A DNA stretch of 50,684 bases, from contig NZ_JAPIVK010000007.1 of NCBI RefSeq assembly GCF_026183675.1, positions 102,466-153,149 of the forward strand, read 5' to 3'. The notes beneath the pieces are model-generated. The model ran no database searches, was not told the DNA's origin, and worked only from the letters and a program-made list of their open reading frames with translations. This document shows, piece after piece, positions 16,279 through 27,100 of this stretch. Made by a program: the position numbers and the translations under genes. Source of the stretch: Microbulbifer halophilus (GTDB taxonomy: Bacteria > Pseudomonadota > Gammaproteobacteria > Pseudomonadales > Cellvibrionaceae). The stretch's first letter is position 1; the number at the start of each line of letters is the position of its first letter.

Positions 16279-19200
16279 AGCGCGCGCTCCCCCAGGACGT
16301 CGGCGAGCAGCGGGCCGATACGCGCCAGCGGCTCCGTCTCCAGCACCTGCTGGTGATGGCAGGCCACCGGCTGCAGCCGCAACCGGCCGTCGATATGGCG
16401 GCGCCAGTGCTCCGGATCGTGGTGCAGCAGCTCGGAGTGTGCCGTGCGGGTCGCCTGCACGAACAGCAGGTCGCCGCGCACCCGGCCGGGCACGAAGCGC
16501 TGCACCAGCTCCAGGTTGTTCTCGATCACCCGGCGCACGCCGGCGACGAAATCCGGATTCGACCGCTGCAGCTCCCGCACCGCGGGCATATCGAACACCC
16601 GGTATTCGCGCCACAGGAAGTCGGCCAGCGCATCCATACTGCAGTCGGACGCGTCCAGGACCCCGCGCTCGAAGCCCAGGAAAGCCAGCGCCGCCCGCAC
16701 CATCTGCGCCTCGTCCCGCTGCCGGTCCCCCAGTTGTACAAAGGGATAGGCGTCGAGCATGCCCAGGAAGGCCACCTCCTCCCCGCCGGCCTGCAGTTGC
16801 CGCGCCATTTCGTGGGCGGCGAGGCCGCCCAGGGACCAGCCGAGCAGATGGTAGGGGCCCTCCGGTTGCACCCGGCGGATGCGGCGCAGATAGTCGGCGG
16901 CCATGTCTTCGATACTCCCCGGCAGTTCGCCGCTGCCGTCCAGGCCGGCGGCCTGCAGCCCGTAGAGCGGGCGCTCCCCGAGGTAGCGGGACAGGGCGGC
17001 GTAACCCCAACTGAGCCCCGCCGCCGGGTGGATGCAGAAAAGCGGTGCCGGGTCGCCGCCGCCGTGCAGTGGCAGCAGCACCGACAGCGGGTCCCGCGCC
17101 TGCGATTGCTCCAGCTTCTGCGCCAGTTCGGCGATGGTGGCGGACTCGAAAACCGCCCCCAGGGAAATCTCGCGGCCGGTGATTTCCCGCAGCCGGGACA
17201 ACATGCGCGCGGCGCTGAGGGAGTCGCCGCCGAGATCGAAGAAGCTATCGTGGATGCCCACCGTTTCCACGTCGAGAATGCCGCTCCAGAGATCCGCCAG
17301 TTTTACCTCCAGTTCGCTGCGCGGTGCTGTGTAGGCGCCGCGCGGCTGCCACCCGGGCGCCGGCAGGGCCCCGCGGTCCAGTTTGCCGTTGGCGTTCAGC
17401 GGCCACCGGTCCAGGATCGCGAACTGCGCGGGCACCATGTAGTCGGGCAGCGTCCGCCGCAGCCGGCTGCGCAGCAACTCCGTGTCGATCGCGCGGGCTT
17501 CGCCATCGACCCGCTCCGGCAGCACATAGCCCATCAGGCATTTGCCGCCCGGCGCGTCCTCCCGCAGTACCACCACCGCCCGATCCACCCCGGGGCAGCG
17601 AACCAGCTGCTCCTCGATCTCGCCCGCCTCGATGCGGAACCCGCGCAGCTTGATCTGGAAATCGTTGCGGCCCAGGTATTCGAGCGCGCCGTCCGGCCGC
17701 TGGCGCACCAGGTCGCCGGTGCGGTACAGGTAGCCGTCGCCAAAGGGATTGGGCGGAAAGCGCTCCTCGGTCAGGTCCGGCCGGTTCAGGTAGCCCAGGG
17801 CGACGCCGGCACCGCCGATATACAGTTCCCCGGCCTCCCCCGGCGGCAGCGGCTGCATGGCGGCATCCAGCACGTACAGCCGGGTATTGGCGATGGGCCG
17901 GCCGATGGGCGGCGCGTCCAGGTCGTCGCCGTCCAGCACCATCAGGGTGGAGAGCACTGTGGTCTCCGTGGGGCCGTAGAGATTGACCACAGGATAGCCC
18001 AGGCGACGCAACTGGCGCGCCAGTTTCCCCGACAGCGCCTCGCCACCGGTGAGTGGCCGCAGGCCCTTCAGCTCGTCGCCGCACTCGGCCACCAGCGCCT
18101 GCCACAGGGACGGTGTCGCCTGCAGCATCGTGGCGCCGCTGCGCCGGATCAGCGCCGCCAGCGCCCGGGGATCGCGGGCTTGGTCGCGGCCGGCCATCAC
18201 CACCCGGGCCCCCGCCAGCAGCGGCAGGAAGAGCTCCAGCGCGGCGACATCGAAAGAGAGCGTGGTCTGCGCCAGCAGCCGGTCGGCGGCGGTGAGCTTC
18301 AGTTCGTCCGCCATCGCCAGCAGCAGGTTGGCCAGGCCCCCGTGGCCGATCACCACGCCCTTGGGCCGGCCAGTGGAGCCGGAGGTGTAGATCACATAGG
18401 CCGGAGTCTGCGCCCGCAGCGGCGCGCGGCGGTCTCCGGCGCCGGGGTTGTCGGCGGCAAAGTCTTGCAGCGGCAGGCGCTCCAGGTGCAGGGATTCCCA
18501 GTCGCCCCCGGGCAGCCGGTCGGCCACGGCCGCCGCAGTGAGCAGCAGCCGGGGGCGGGCTTCCCGCAGGATCGTCTGCAGACGCTCCGGCGGGTTGTAG
18601 GGATCCAGCGGCAGGTAGGCGGCGCCGCTTTTCAGTATCGCCAGCAGTGCCGCCGGTACCCACTCGTCCCGCGGCAGGGCCACCGCGACAATATCCCCGG
18701 CCCCCACACCGCGGGCCAGCAGTGCGCGACACAGGCGGTTGGCCCGGGCGTTCAGTTCGCCGTAACTGAGTTCCCGCTCCCCCGCCTGCACGGCGATCGA
18801 CGCCGGGCTGGCGGCCGCCCGCTGTTCGAACAGCACCGGCCAGGGTTGCTCCGGCAGCGGCCGGTCGGTGGCGTTCCAGCGCTCCAGCAGCGTCCACTCC
18901 GACGGCGCCAGCAGATCCACGGTGCCGATGGACTGCCGGGGGTCCGCCAGCAGCGAGCGGATCAGCCGCAGCAGGCGGTCGCGGTGGGCATCCAGTTCGC
19001 TCTGCTCGTAGAGCGCGGGGTTGGCATCCAGGTCGATATGCAGCCCGCGGTCGTCGCCGCGATCGTAGACGAACAGCGCCAGATCCTCGACGGTGCCGTT
19101 GGACAGGTTGTGGGTGACCGAAGGATTGCCGCCGAAACGCAGGTCGTAGTCGAAGGGTTCGATATTCACGCCCAGCCGGGCGATTTCCCGGCCCCGTTCC

Positions 19201-20345
19201 AGCAGCCCCAGATCGCGGCGCAGATCTTCGTGGCGATACTGCTGGTGGCGCAGGGCCCCGCGCACCGCCCTGCCCGCCCGACGCACCAGTTCCGACAGGA
19301 TCATCTGCGGCGACATCGCCAGGCGGACGGGCACGGCGTTGGCCATCATGCCGGGGATGCGGCGCAGGGCGCGGTCGGTACGGGCCGTCACCGGCAGGTT
19401 GAACACCAGGTCGGTGGCGCCGCTGGCGCGGTGGATATAGGCCGCCAGCAGGGAGACCAGTATCTGGGGCAGGCTGCCGCCGGCAGCCTCGCCAAGCTGG
19501 TGCAGTTTCTCGGCGTCCGCCGCCGACAGGCGCGCGCTGCTCCGTCGCAGTCCGCCCACCGACTCGACGCCGCGGCGCGCCAGGGAAACGGGCTCGGGGA
19601 GATTTGCCATCTGTTCGAGCCAGTAGTCCCGGTCTCGCCGGAAACGCGCCGACTCCCGGTACGCCCTTTCCCGCTGTAGCTGGACAGACAGGGAGAAAAA
19701 CGGCGAGGGTTCCGGCTCGCGGTCCTCTGCCAGGACGCTGTAGATTTCCGCCACCCGCCGGGAAATCAGCCCGCCGCCGAAACCGTCCAGTACCACGTGG
19801 TGGCAGCGCTGGTACCAGTAATGGCATTCGTTGTCGACGCGCAACAGGGCGCTGGACCAGAGCGGGTCCCTCGCCAGGTCCACGGGCCGGGACAGGTCGT
19901 CCATCATCCAGCCCCCGGCGGCAGAGCGGGAATCGGCCTCACCGCTGAAGTCGATGAAGGGCAGTTCGCCCCGGTAATCGGGATAGACCACCTGGCGGGG
20001 ACCGGCATCGTCCTCGATTATCTGTGCGCGGCAGACTTCCGCCTCTACAACAACCCGGCGCAGCGCGGCGATAAACAGCTCCGCGTTCAACGGTCCGGAA
20101 ATTTCCGTGTACTCGGCGAGATTGTAGATAGCGTCGTCGGCACCGATTTTCTCTCCCACCCACATGCCCCGTTGGGAAAATGCCAGCGGCAGGAGTTTCG
20201 GTGAAGCGGAATTCTCGGGAGAGTCGGGTGCAGAGAGGCCGGCCCGGGGATGGATTGGGCCGGAACTCTCGATCGCGATACGATCACTCTCCCCGCCAGG
20301 CCGGGATTGCCCGGCTTGTTCCTTGCGAACAGTATTTCCTTCCAT
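16269..20345 (-). CDS. Single-module NRPS, C-A-T-TE (EntF-like)
   Basis: A 1358-aa non-ribosomal peptide synthetase. The condensation domain (about 50-480) has an intact HHVVLDG motif (H183, D187) and an EntF-like N-terminal signature LPLAFSQRGMWVGEK. The adenylation domain (about 500-1000) has YTSGSTGRPKG at 653-663, YGPTETT, YRTGD and the A10 Lys K988. The thiolation domain has S1042 in LGGDSL, and the thioesterase has S1171 in GWSLGG with D1198. Reading the ten Stachelhaus positions by alignment to PheA gives D-V-L-Q-L-G-L-V-L-K. The closest code I recall is glycine's DILQLGLIWK, so a small residue is possible but unproven. AAGGAG precedes the ATG by 8 nt. There is no aryl-acid or enterobactin-type gene nearby, so the acyl donor is unknown. 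Confidence 0.95.
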   Translation of the reverse strand: MEGNTVRKEQAGQSRPGGESDRIAIESSGPIHPRAGLSAPDSPENSASPKLLPLAFSQRGMWVGEKIGADDAIYNLAEYTEISGPLNAELFIAALRRVVVEAEVCRAQIIEDDAGPRQVVYPDYRGELPFIDFSGEADSRSAAGGWMMDDLSRPVDLARDPLWSSALLRVDNECHYWYQRCHHVVLDGFGGGLISRRVAEIYSVLAEDREPEPSPFFSLSVQLQRERAYRESARFRRDRDYWLEQMANLPEPVSLARRGVESVGGLRRSSARLSAADAEKLHQLGEAAGGSLPQILVSLLAAYIHRASGATDLVFNLPVTARTDRALRRIPGMMANAVPVRLAMSPQMILSELVRRAGRAVRGALRHQQYRHEDLRRDLGLLERGREIARLGVNIEPFDYDLRFGGNPSVTHNLSNGTVEDLALFVYDRGDDRGLHIDLDANPALYEQSELDAHRDRLLRLIRSLLADPRQSIGTVDLLAPSEWTLLERWNATDRPLPEQPWPVLFEQRAAASPASIAVQAGERELSYGELNARANRLCRALLARGVGAGDIVAVALPRDEWVPAALLAILKSGAAYLPLDPYNPPERLQTILREARPRLLLTAAAVADRLPGGDWESLHLERLPLQDFAADNPGAGDRRAPLRAQTPAYVIYTSGSTGRPKGVVIGHGGLANLLLAMADELKLTAADRLLAQTTLSFDVAALELFLPLLAGARVVMAGRDQARDPRALAALIRRSGATMLQATPSLWQALVAECGDELKGLRPLTGGEALSGKLARQLRRLGYPVVNLYGPTETTVLSTLMVLDGDDLDAPPIGRPIANTRLYVLDAAMQPLPPGEAGELYIGGAGVALGYLNRPDLTEERFPPNPFGDGYLYRTGDLVRQRPDGALEYLGRNDFQIKLRGFRIEAGEIEEQLVRCPGVDRAVVVLREDAPGGKCLMGYVLPERVDGEARAIDTELLRSRLRRTLPDYMVPAQFAILDRWPLNANGKLDRGALPAPGWQPRGAYTAPRSELEVKLADLWSGILDVETVGIHDSFFDLGGDSLSAARMLSRLREITGREISLGAVFESATIAELAQKLEQSQARDPLSVLLPLHGGGDPAPLFCIHPAAGLSWGYAALSRYLGERPLYGLQAAGLDGSGELPGSIEDMAADYLRRIRRVQPEGPYHLLGWSLGGLAAHEMARQLQAGGEEVAFLGMLDAYPFVQLGDRQRDEAQMVRAALAFLGFERGVLDASDCSMDALADFLWREYRVFDMPAVRELQRSNPDFVAGVRRVIENNLELVQRFVPGRVRGDLLFVQATRTAHSELLHHDPEHWRRHIDGRLRLQPVACHHQQVLETEPLARIGPLLADVLGERALCG

Positions 20346-20627
20346 GGCATCAGCTCCTTGATTTTCCCGGCCAAATCGTTTCCGTCACAACTCTCACCGG
20401 CACCCAACTCGGGGCCAGCGATGCGATTCAGCTTAAAAGTCCCTACTTACACTTCCGTGACATCATGCGGCATAAACCGGGGATACGGCGCCATATTTTC
20501 GGCGCGGCAATCTGATCCGGTCACAAACAGGCAATGGAATAAAAAAAACCGATCCTTTTTGTTTTTTGAGAAAGTTTAATGTAATAAAATCCTCTTTTAC
20601 TGTGCATCATTCTGTAGCCCGGGTTCC
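20346..20627 (-). promoter_or_regulatory. AT-rich spacer, probable NRPS promoter region
   Basis: This 282-bp gap has no gene. It includes a strikingly AT-rich tract (20520-20600, with aaaaaaaa, ttttttg and taatgtaataaaat). The tract sits downstream of the sulfotransferase stop and upstream of the NRPS start on the minus strand. It likely contains the NRPS promoter and perhaps a terminator for the sulfotransferase. No specific operator was recognised. Confidence 0.4.
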
Positions 20628-21653
20628 CTAGCCGGCGATTTCCGCCAGCAAACCGTCAAGGCGATCCCGATAGTTTTTCAATACCGGATTCAGGTAATTT
20701 CGCCGGCGCACTGCCGGTGTTGCCGTCGCGCCGGTTAGGGGAAAATTGAAAAAAACCTGCAGGCGAAGCATCGTCGCTTCCGGATTCGCTACCAGTTCGT
20801 CATAGTCCAGCTCGATGGCACGACCGGGCGGCAGCTTTTGCAGGTCGGCACGGTAGGCCGCCACCTGTCGGGCGAGCGCCCGCGCCACTCGCCCGCGAAA
20901 CAGCAGCGCCATCCCCCGCCGCCCTACCAGGGCGCGCAGGCCGCGCAGCAGCCACCAGAGGGCATAACCGGCTCGGTAACCACGCCGGCTGCCGTCCGTA
21001 CTCAGCAGCATTTCCAGGTAGGGCTGGGGTCCATCCAGGTAGGATTGCAGCGCATTCAGCATACTGTTCAGCACGGCTATCGGGTCCCGGTGGATGTAAA
21101 CAAAACGCGCCTCGGGAAAACGCTCCAGAATCCAGGCGGCATTGCCGGTGTCCCACGGGTTCTTGAGCAGTACAGCCCGGCTGCCGGGCTGTACCGCGAG
21201 CAACTTGCGGCACAGCTCCCCGAACAGCGCCGCATTGCCGGGCCCCAGCCTGAAACTGCCGCTGTGCCGGCGCAGCAGGAAACCGTACTCCTCCACCTCG
21301 TCGGCATTCACGGCCACCCGGTCGATTTTGCGATTCGCGATCCCCCGGGCGCGAAAGCATTTATCCAGGCGCTCCCGGTCGCGCCGGGCGCTGCCGTCGC
21401 GGTGGGAAACCAGCAACCGATGGTAATAAAAAAGGTGGTAGAGGCTGAGTTGTGCCAGGGGAAAAGACCTGGCGATGCAGTCGTACAGAAAGGTGGTGCC
21501 CGATCGATGCAGGCCCATGATAAAGATCGGGCGAACGGGAATTTCCCCAAGCCCTTCGAGCAGTTCAGAGTCTTCGTTAATCCCGGGAAAACCGGGACCG
21601 GAATAGAGTGGCATAGGCAGGCACCCGAAAGGCATTCCATTGCACATTGACAC
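20628..21653 (-). CDS. Sulfotransferase family protein
   Basis: A PAPS-dependent sulfotransferase-like protein, 341 aa if started at the GTG at 21653. ATGs at 21647, 21635 and 21614 are alternatives and the ribosome site does not settle the choice. The 5'-phosphosulfate loop is FIMGLHRSGTTFLYD (about residues 45-60), and the 3'-phosphate site is ARFVYIHRDPIAVLNSM (about 180-197). The C-terminal part has the ELDYDELVANPEATMLRL segment common to bacterial Sulfotransfer_3-type proteins. There is no signal peptide. It is upstream of the NRPS on the same strand with a 282-bp gap, so it may be a separate transcript. A tailoring role on the NRPS/GT product is inferred from proximity. Confidence 0.88.
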   Translation of the reverse strand: MSMCNGMPFGCLPMPLYSGPGFPGINEDSELLEGLGEIPVRPIFIMGLHRSGTTFLYDCIARSFPLAQLSLYHLFYYHRLLVSHRDGSARRDRERLDKCFRARGIANRKIDRVAVNADEVEEYGFLLRRHSGSFRLGPGNAALFGELCRKLLAVQPGSRAVLLKNPWDTGNAAWILERFPEARFVYIHRDPIAVLNSMLNALQSYLDGPQPYLEMLLSTDGSRRGYRAGYALWWLLRGLRALVGRRGMALLFRGRVARALARQVAAYRADLQKLPPGRAIELDYDELVANPEATMLRLQVFFNFPLTGATATPAVRRRNYLNPVLKNYRDRLDGLLAEIAG

Positions 21654-21757
21654 AAAAAACCTATCCCAAAAAATGCCGTGCGTCTACAGCCCTTCCGGAT
21701 TACTGTGATAAACTTTTATTGCAAAAATAAAGGATAATTTTTCAAATAAGGAGAAAG

Positions 21758-23242
21758 TCAAGTCACAAACAGGTCCAGAAATTCGTGTACCGATGTCCCC
21801 TCCAGTTTCTCCCGGTCTTCACACAGCGCACGAATTTTTTCGCAGCGTCCGGCCGGGAAGCGCGCTGCCAGGTTATCGCGGAACTTTTTCTCGAGTAGCG
21901 GAATCCCCTCTTGCCGACGCCGGCGATGGCCGAGCGGATATTCAACCTCGACCCTGTCTGACGAAGTCCCATCCCTGAAGAACACCTGCACTGCATTGGC
22001 AATGGAGCGCTTGTCTGGATCCAGGTAGTTCCGCGAGTAACGTTTCTCCTCGACCACCTCCATTTTCCCGCGCAAATCGTCGATCTGCGGGTGCGACTCG
22101 TGGAAGCCGTCCTCGTAGTGCTCCGCCGCCAGTTCGCCAAACAGCAGGGGGACTGCCGTCATATACTGCAGGCAGTGATCCCGGTCGGCGGCATTGGCCA
22201 GCGGGCCCTGCTTGGAGATGATGCGAATGGCGGATTCGTGGGTGGTGATCACCACTTTGTCGATCTCGTCGATCCGGTCCTTTACCTGCGGGTGTAGAAT
22301 CACTGCCGCCTCGCACGCCGTCTGCGCGTGAAATTCGGCCGGGAAAGAGATCTTGAACAGGATGTTCTCCATCACGTAACTGCCATAGTCACGCTGGAAC
22401 TTAAACGCCCGGTCAGCTTCTGGCTTGATTTGCTGGTCGGCGTTAGTCTTACTGAAACACACTTCATAGAAACCCCACGGCTTCGCCGTGAGCGCGCCGG
22501 GAATCCCCATCTCGCCGCGGAGGGCGATATCCGCCAGCCGCACGCCGCGGGATGTGGCATCGCCGGCCGCCCAGGACTTACGCGAGCCGGCGTTGGGCGC
22601 GTGGCGATAGGTGCGCAGCGCGCTTCCGTCCACCCAGGCGTGGGAGATGGCCGCCATCATCTGGTCCCGATTGGCGCCCATCAGTTTTGCCGCCACCGCG
22701 GTGGAGGCCACACGCACCAGCAACACATGATCCAGCCCCACGCGGTTGAAGCTGTTCTCCAGCGCCAGCACGCCCTGGATCTCGTGGGCGCGGATCATCG
22801 CATCCAGCACATCGCGCATCACAGGGGGCTTTTTTCCCCTGGAGAGATTCTTTTGCGACAGGTAATCCGCCACCGCCAGAATCGCGCCCAGGTTGTCGGA
22901 AGGGTGCCCCCACTCCGCCGCCAGCCAGGTGTCGTTGTAATCCAGCCAGCGGACGATACAACCGATATCCCAGGCGGCCTTGACCGGGTCCAGGCGGAAC
23001 TGCGTGCCCGGCACCCGCGCGCCATTGGGCACCACGGTGCCCTCGACAATCGGGCCCAGGTGTTTGGTGCACTCGGGAAAGCGCAGCGCCAGCAGGCCGC
23101 AGCCGAGGGTGTCCATCAGGCAATTGCGCGCTGTATCCCAGGCTTCCTCCGAATCGATCCGGTAGTCCAGGACATAATTGGCGATATCCCGGATGACCCG
23201 GTCGTAGTCCGGACGGACATTCCGGTCGACATTGGCACTCAT
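21758..23242 (-). CDS. prpD: 2-methylcitrate dehydratase
   Basis: Dehydrates 2-methylcitrate to 2-methyl-cis-aconitate in propionate breakdown. The product is 494 aa from the ATG at 23242 ([20 protein letters not shown]), which aligns well with the E. coli PrpD start. A GTG at 23308 would add 22 residues and overlap the upstream gene. Family blocks are highly conserved: [82 protein letters not shown] and [14 protein letters not shown]. No prpB, prpC, acnD or prpR is adjacent, unusual for this gene. It follows a SnoaL-like gene by 62 bp and probably shares its transcript. Confidence 0.95.
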   Translation of the reverse strand: MSANVDRNVRPDYDRVIRDIANYVLDYRIDSEEAWDTARNCLMDTLGCGLLALRFPECTKHLGPIVEGTVVPNGARVPGTQFRLDPVKAAWDIGCIVRWLDYNDTWLAAEWGHPSDNLGAILAVADYLSQKNLSRGKKPPVMRDVLDAMIRAHEIQGVLALENSFNRVGLDHVLLVRVASTAVAAKLMGANRDQMMAAISHAWVDGSALRTYRHAPNAGSRKSWAAGDATSRGVRLADIALRGEMGIPGALTAKPWGFYEVCFSKTNADQQIKPEADRAFKFQRDYGSYVMENILFKISFPAEFHAQTACEAAVILHPQVKDRIDEIDKVVITTHESAIRIISKQGPLANAADRDHCLQYMTAVPLLFGELAAEHYEDGFHESHPQIDDLRGKMEVVEEKRYSRNYLDPDKRSIANAVQVFFRDGTSSDRVEVEYPLGHRRRRQEGIPLLEKKFRDNLAARFPAGRCEKIRALCEDREKLEGTSVHEFLDLFVT

Positions 23243-23304
23243 ATCCGACTCCTTCTCGGGGTAAACGGGAATCCGCAGCAGCGGCCCGCCGGGCGCTGTC
23301 GATA

Positions 23305-23742
23305 TCACTCGGGTTCGAGATCAGTCAGGGCCTTCATGCTCTCCGGGTCGAAGGGTGCCGAGTAGTGTTCGTGCGCTATACGCCACTGCCCTTTCAGGCG
23401 TCGAAGACAGACAGTGCCGCGCATCCAGCCGGTCTGCTCATTGCCCTTCTCATCGGTACAACCGCAGGAAACCAGGAAGTGGCAGTAGGCGATATCGCCA
23501 CCCACACTGATGTTCATCTCGGGGATGGTAAACAGCATGTCGCCCGGCGCGAATCCCATGCAGTACTCCCAGTGTTTTCGGTAGGCGTCCACGCCCCGGA
23601 ATTGCAGAGCCACGATGGCATCAAAGGCCACTACATCCGGGGCATAGCAGGCCATAACACGATCCAGATCGCCGCTGCAGGCTGCTTCTGCCCAGCGATT
23701 GATCAGGGTGCGGATCTGGTTTTCATCGTCGGTTGTCGTCAT
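23305..23742 (-). CDS. SnoaL-like / NTF2-fold protein
   Basis: A 145-aa protein of the NTF2-like superfamily. The ATG at 23742 is chosen because of the upstream agaggaaat ribosome site; a longer frame adds 67 unlikely residues. The pattern [33 protein letters not shown] is the typical first helix pair and strand. It is followed by the [15 protein letters not shown] helix and strands ending in [20 protein letters not shown], with a HEHxSxP motif shared by SnoaL_3/ketosteroid-isomerase-like proteins. These folds serve as small enzymes or binding proteins, and the substrate is unknown. It overlaps the alternative prpD start and is probably co-transcribed with prpD. Confidence 0.8.
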   Translation of the reverse strand: MTTTDDENQIRTLINRWAEAACSGDLDRVMACYAPDVVAFDAIVALQFRGVDAYRKHWEYCMGFAPGDMLFTIPEMNISVGGDIAYCHFLVSCGCTDEKGNEQTGWMRGTVCLRRLKGQWRIAHEHYSAPFDPESMKALTDLEPE

Positions 23743-24185
23743 GACTATTTCCTCTGAACTGTGTTTGGTCGGTGTCACTCCCTGGTCGAACCTCCCGCCG
23801 CGAAATCGACCGGCCGACCTGTCCCCGATGGCGACGATCCTCTGGCGGCCCCTGTGCAGACAGGCTTTCCTGCATGCGGGAGAAGAATAGTTCACTGGGC
23901 GGATATAGCCGGAAGGCGCCGCAAAAGGGCAGGCTTTGGTCAAAACAACTTTGAGACAACTAATAACGTCCTGACACTCACATCAACTTTTCTATGCGGG
24001 AGCAAAACTTTACGTAAATCAGAACTTATCGCCGAAAATACTTGGGTAAGCATGATCCAAAAATGAAACTCGAGACAAAATCCTTCTTCTTGAATATCTC
24101 ATATCGACAATTCCGAAATCCCCGCTTATCGTGAAAAATCTCCGTGCCACACGCAGGAGTCGAATCATACCGGGGAGGGATTTCC
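23743..24185. other. Divergent intergenic region without a gene
   Basis: This 443-bp gap lies between the leftward SnoaL-prpD pair and the rightward 1195-aa gene, so it should hold both promoters. The stretch 23940-24130 is AT-richer. No coding frame with a plausible start, no RNA and no clear repeat was recognised. The last 20 bp contain a strong ribosome site (ggggaggga) for the rightward gene. Confidence 0.5.
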
Positions 24186-27100
24186 ATGCCAATCAATGTT
24201 CTTATTGTCCTCGATGGCGACTACCGGTTTTCCGTACACGAATCAGAGCCGTACACGGGGACACAGGATTTCACTTACAGCACGCTGGTAACGACACTCG
24301 AAAGTGCCGGTATGAGCGTTACCAAGGGCCATCGCGATACGGACGTAACTGCAGATATCAATGATTTCGACTTCTCTGAACAGGATCTGCTGGCATACGA
24401 CGTAATCTGGCTTTTCGGGCATCATGGACGCAACCAGTTTCCGGGATCAGAAGTTTCCAGCGGCAATCACCTGCTCACTCCCGAAGAACATGCGGCTATC
24501 GATGCATTCATGGAAGCGGGCGGCGGCATCTTTGCCACCGGCGATCACGACAGTATCGGTGCAGACACCGGCGGCCATATAAAACGCGTGCGCGCGATGC
24601 GCACCTGGTTTGGTGCCGGGGATTCCCAGGGAGATACTCTTCCAGCGGGCTTTCCGCGCAACCACGACGTGGTCGGCCTGGAGCAGGCAGATACAGTACA
24701 GGGGAACCCCCAGGGCGATTACAGCGGCGAAGACCAGCCTTTCAGGTTCTTCGAGAACCAGTCCGACTCAGTACCGCAGCCGATAACGCCGAGCGGCTCA
24801 CCGGCGCACCCGGTACTGCGGCGGGACGGAAACGACATCACAGTCTTTCCCGACCATATGCACGAGGGCAATACGCTCGGCGAAGACGAACTGGCGCCCT
24901 TCATCGACGGCGGCACACTGACTGACTTCCCCTCCCTCGATGGCCACCTGGAACTGCCCCGGGTAGTCGCCACGGGGCAATCGTTTGCACAGCATTCAAA
25001 ATTTGCCACTGGCGGCGACTTTCTCACGCCGGTGCTGCCCAGCCCCAAGACCGTTAATACCCTGAGCACTTACGACGGCCGCACGGTGGGTATGGGTCGC
25101 ATCGTCACCGGGGCTACCTTCCACCACTATATCGACATCAACCTGACCGGCGACTCGGATATCGATACGGAGGATGAGTTTGACCTCACCGGGCCAGACG
25201 CAGCCAAGGGGCAGGGATTTGGTTACCCCGGCGCCGAGGAGACCTTTTCCGATATCAAGGCCGCCTATATCAATATCACCAGGTGGCTCGCACGACCGCG
25301 ACCGCGGATCGAACTCATTCTCGAACGCAGCACCTTCAGCCAGGACGAGTCGATCGCCGATGGCCAGTTCAACGGCGCTTTCCTCGTCACCGTCGACGGC
25401 CTGAAGCCCGACCAGTTCCCGGGCGGCGGCATCACCACCCTGAGCCCTTCCCAGACGCAGCTCAACAACTGGGCGCCGGAGCTTACGCCCGAAGACAGTA
25501 CCGGCATCTCGATTGTCCCCACGGATATCGACAGCGACGACCCGGCACTGCCCGCACGACTGCAGCGCTTCACCTTCACCTATCGGGTGATGGTTGATGC
25601 AGACGCGGCCTTCGAATTCGGCGGTGAAATCCGCACCCTGCGACTGGATGCGGAACTGGACGCATCCGGCGTCAGTGCGCCGCTTGCGGACAGCGCCTGG
25701 TTTCAGCTGGTAAAGGCCGCCAACCCCTTTATGCTCGATCTCGCCAACGACAACGAAAAGCACTGGCTCAGCTCGGATATCCGGGTGTTCACAGTGGTTG
25801 CCGGCGAATCGAAACTCGGTCACATGCTGCCCGATGCCGCCACACCCGATCAGGCGCGCAGCTACCTGCAGAGCGTCCTCGCCGATCTGTCGCCGGCACA
25901 GTTCGAGAACCTCCCCGCTGCCCAGGCGGAATCGCAGCTCAGCCCTTTCGCCACCACCACAGTGAGCAACAAGAATGTCTACAACTTTGCCATCGCCCGT
26001 GTTCGCCTGAACGGCGAAACCGTGACAGCCGACGACGTCCGGGTTTTCTTCCGCATCTTCACCACACAGACCACCGCGGCACTGACATTCCGGCGCACCG
26101 GCGGCGACACACCGATCGATGGCACACCCACGGCGGGATACAAGCAGACCGCCGGTGCCAACCCGATCGCGCTGCCGGGCGAGACCGCCGGCGGCGACGA
26201 ATGGCTCTCCTTCCCGATGTTCGCAACAGAGCGCGCCGCATCGCCCGACGGCCAGAGCGACGGCGACAACGTCAAGTCGATCGCACCTGTAGAGGACAGC
26301 GAGGTCACCACCTTTTTCGGCGCCCTGGTCGATAACAATCTCGATTCACCGCCCTACCTGCCGCCCAGTCCGGGAGGCGGAATGGCAGTGAGCCCGGCAT
26401 CCCTGCTGATGGACGCGCACCAGTGCCTGGTTGCACAGATCGAATTCAGCGGCACGCCGATCCCGGATTCCGCCAGGCCCTCCACCTCGGACAAGCTTTC
26501 CCAACGCAATATCGCGATGAGCGCCATTGCCAACCCGGGCATAGACGCCTCGCGCATGGCCCTGCATACCTTCGAGATCGATGCGACACCGAGCCCGATC
26601 ACCGACGATTACTGGCCCGACGAACTGCTGCTCGAATGGCATGGCTCCGTACCGGACGGCACCTTCACTGCCGTCTATATCCCCACCTGGCAGGCCGCGC
26701 AGGTGATCGAACTCGCCGACCGCTTTTACCCCCGCCACGAGTTGTACGAACTGGACGAGCACACCGTGGCCGTGCCGGGCGGCGGCATCCGCTACCTGCC
26801 GGTGCCGCGACACCTGAAGCGACAGACCGGTGTGCTGCACGTGCACTTCCCCCTCGGTGTGCACAAGGGAGAACGCTATGATGTGTCCGTCCGCCAGGTC
26901 ACCTATCGCGACCGGGCGGTAGAACGCCCGAAATTCGAGGGTCGCCAAATTTCCCGAGCGGAAGCCCTAAAGCTGCTCGCCTCGGTTCAGGACAGTGGCG
27001 AATTCCGCGAGCAACTGCCCCGCGGTGCCTTCCATATCGGCAATGACCAGGTGGTGGTCACGGATACCAAAGTATTTGATATGGATGGGGATAGCCCGGT

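Noticed and set aside
14962..17010. A 682-aa protein extending the glycosyltransferase upstream
   Set aside because: The extra N-terminal part is the NRPS thioesterase region read out of frame; the GTG at 16278 gives the family start.
16269..20345. The NRPS as enterobactin synthetase EntF
   Set aside because: No entA-E, isochorismate or phosphopantetheinyl genes are nearby, the specificity code is not the serine code, and the neighbours are a glycosyltransferase and a sulfotransferase.
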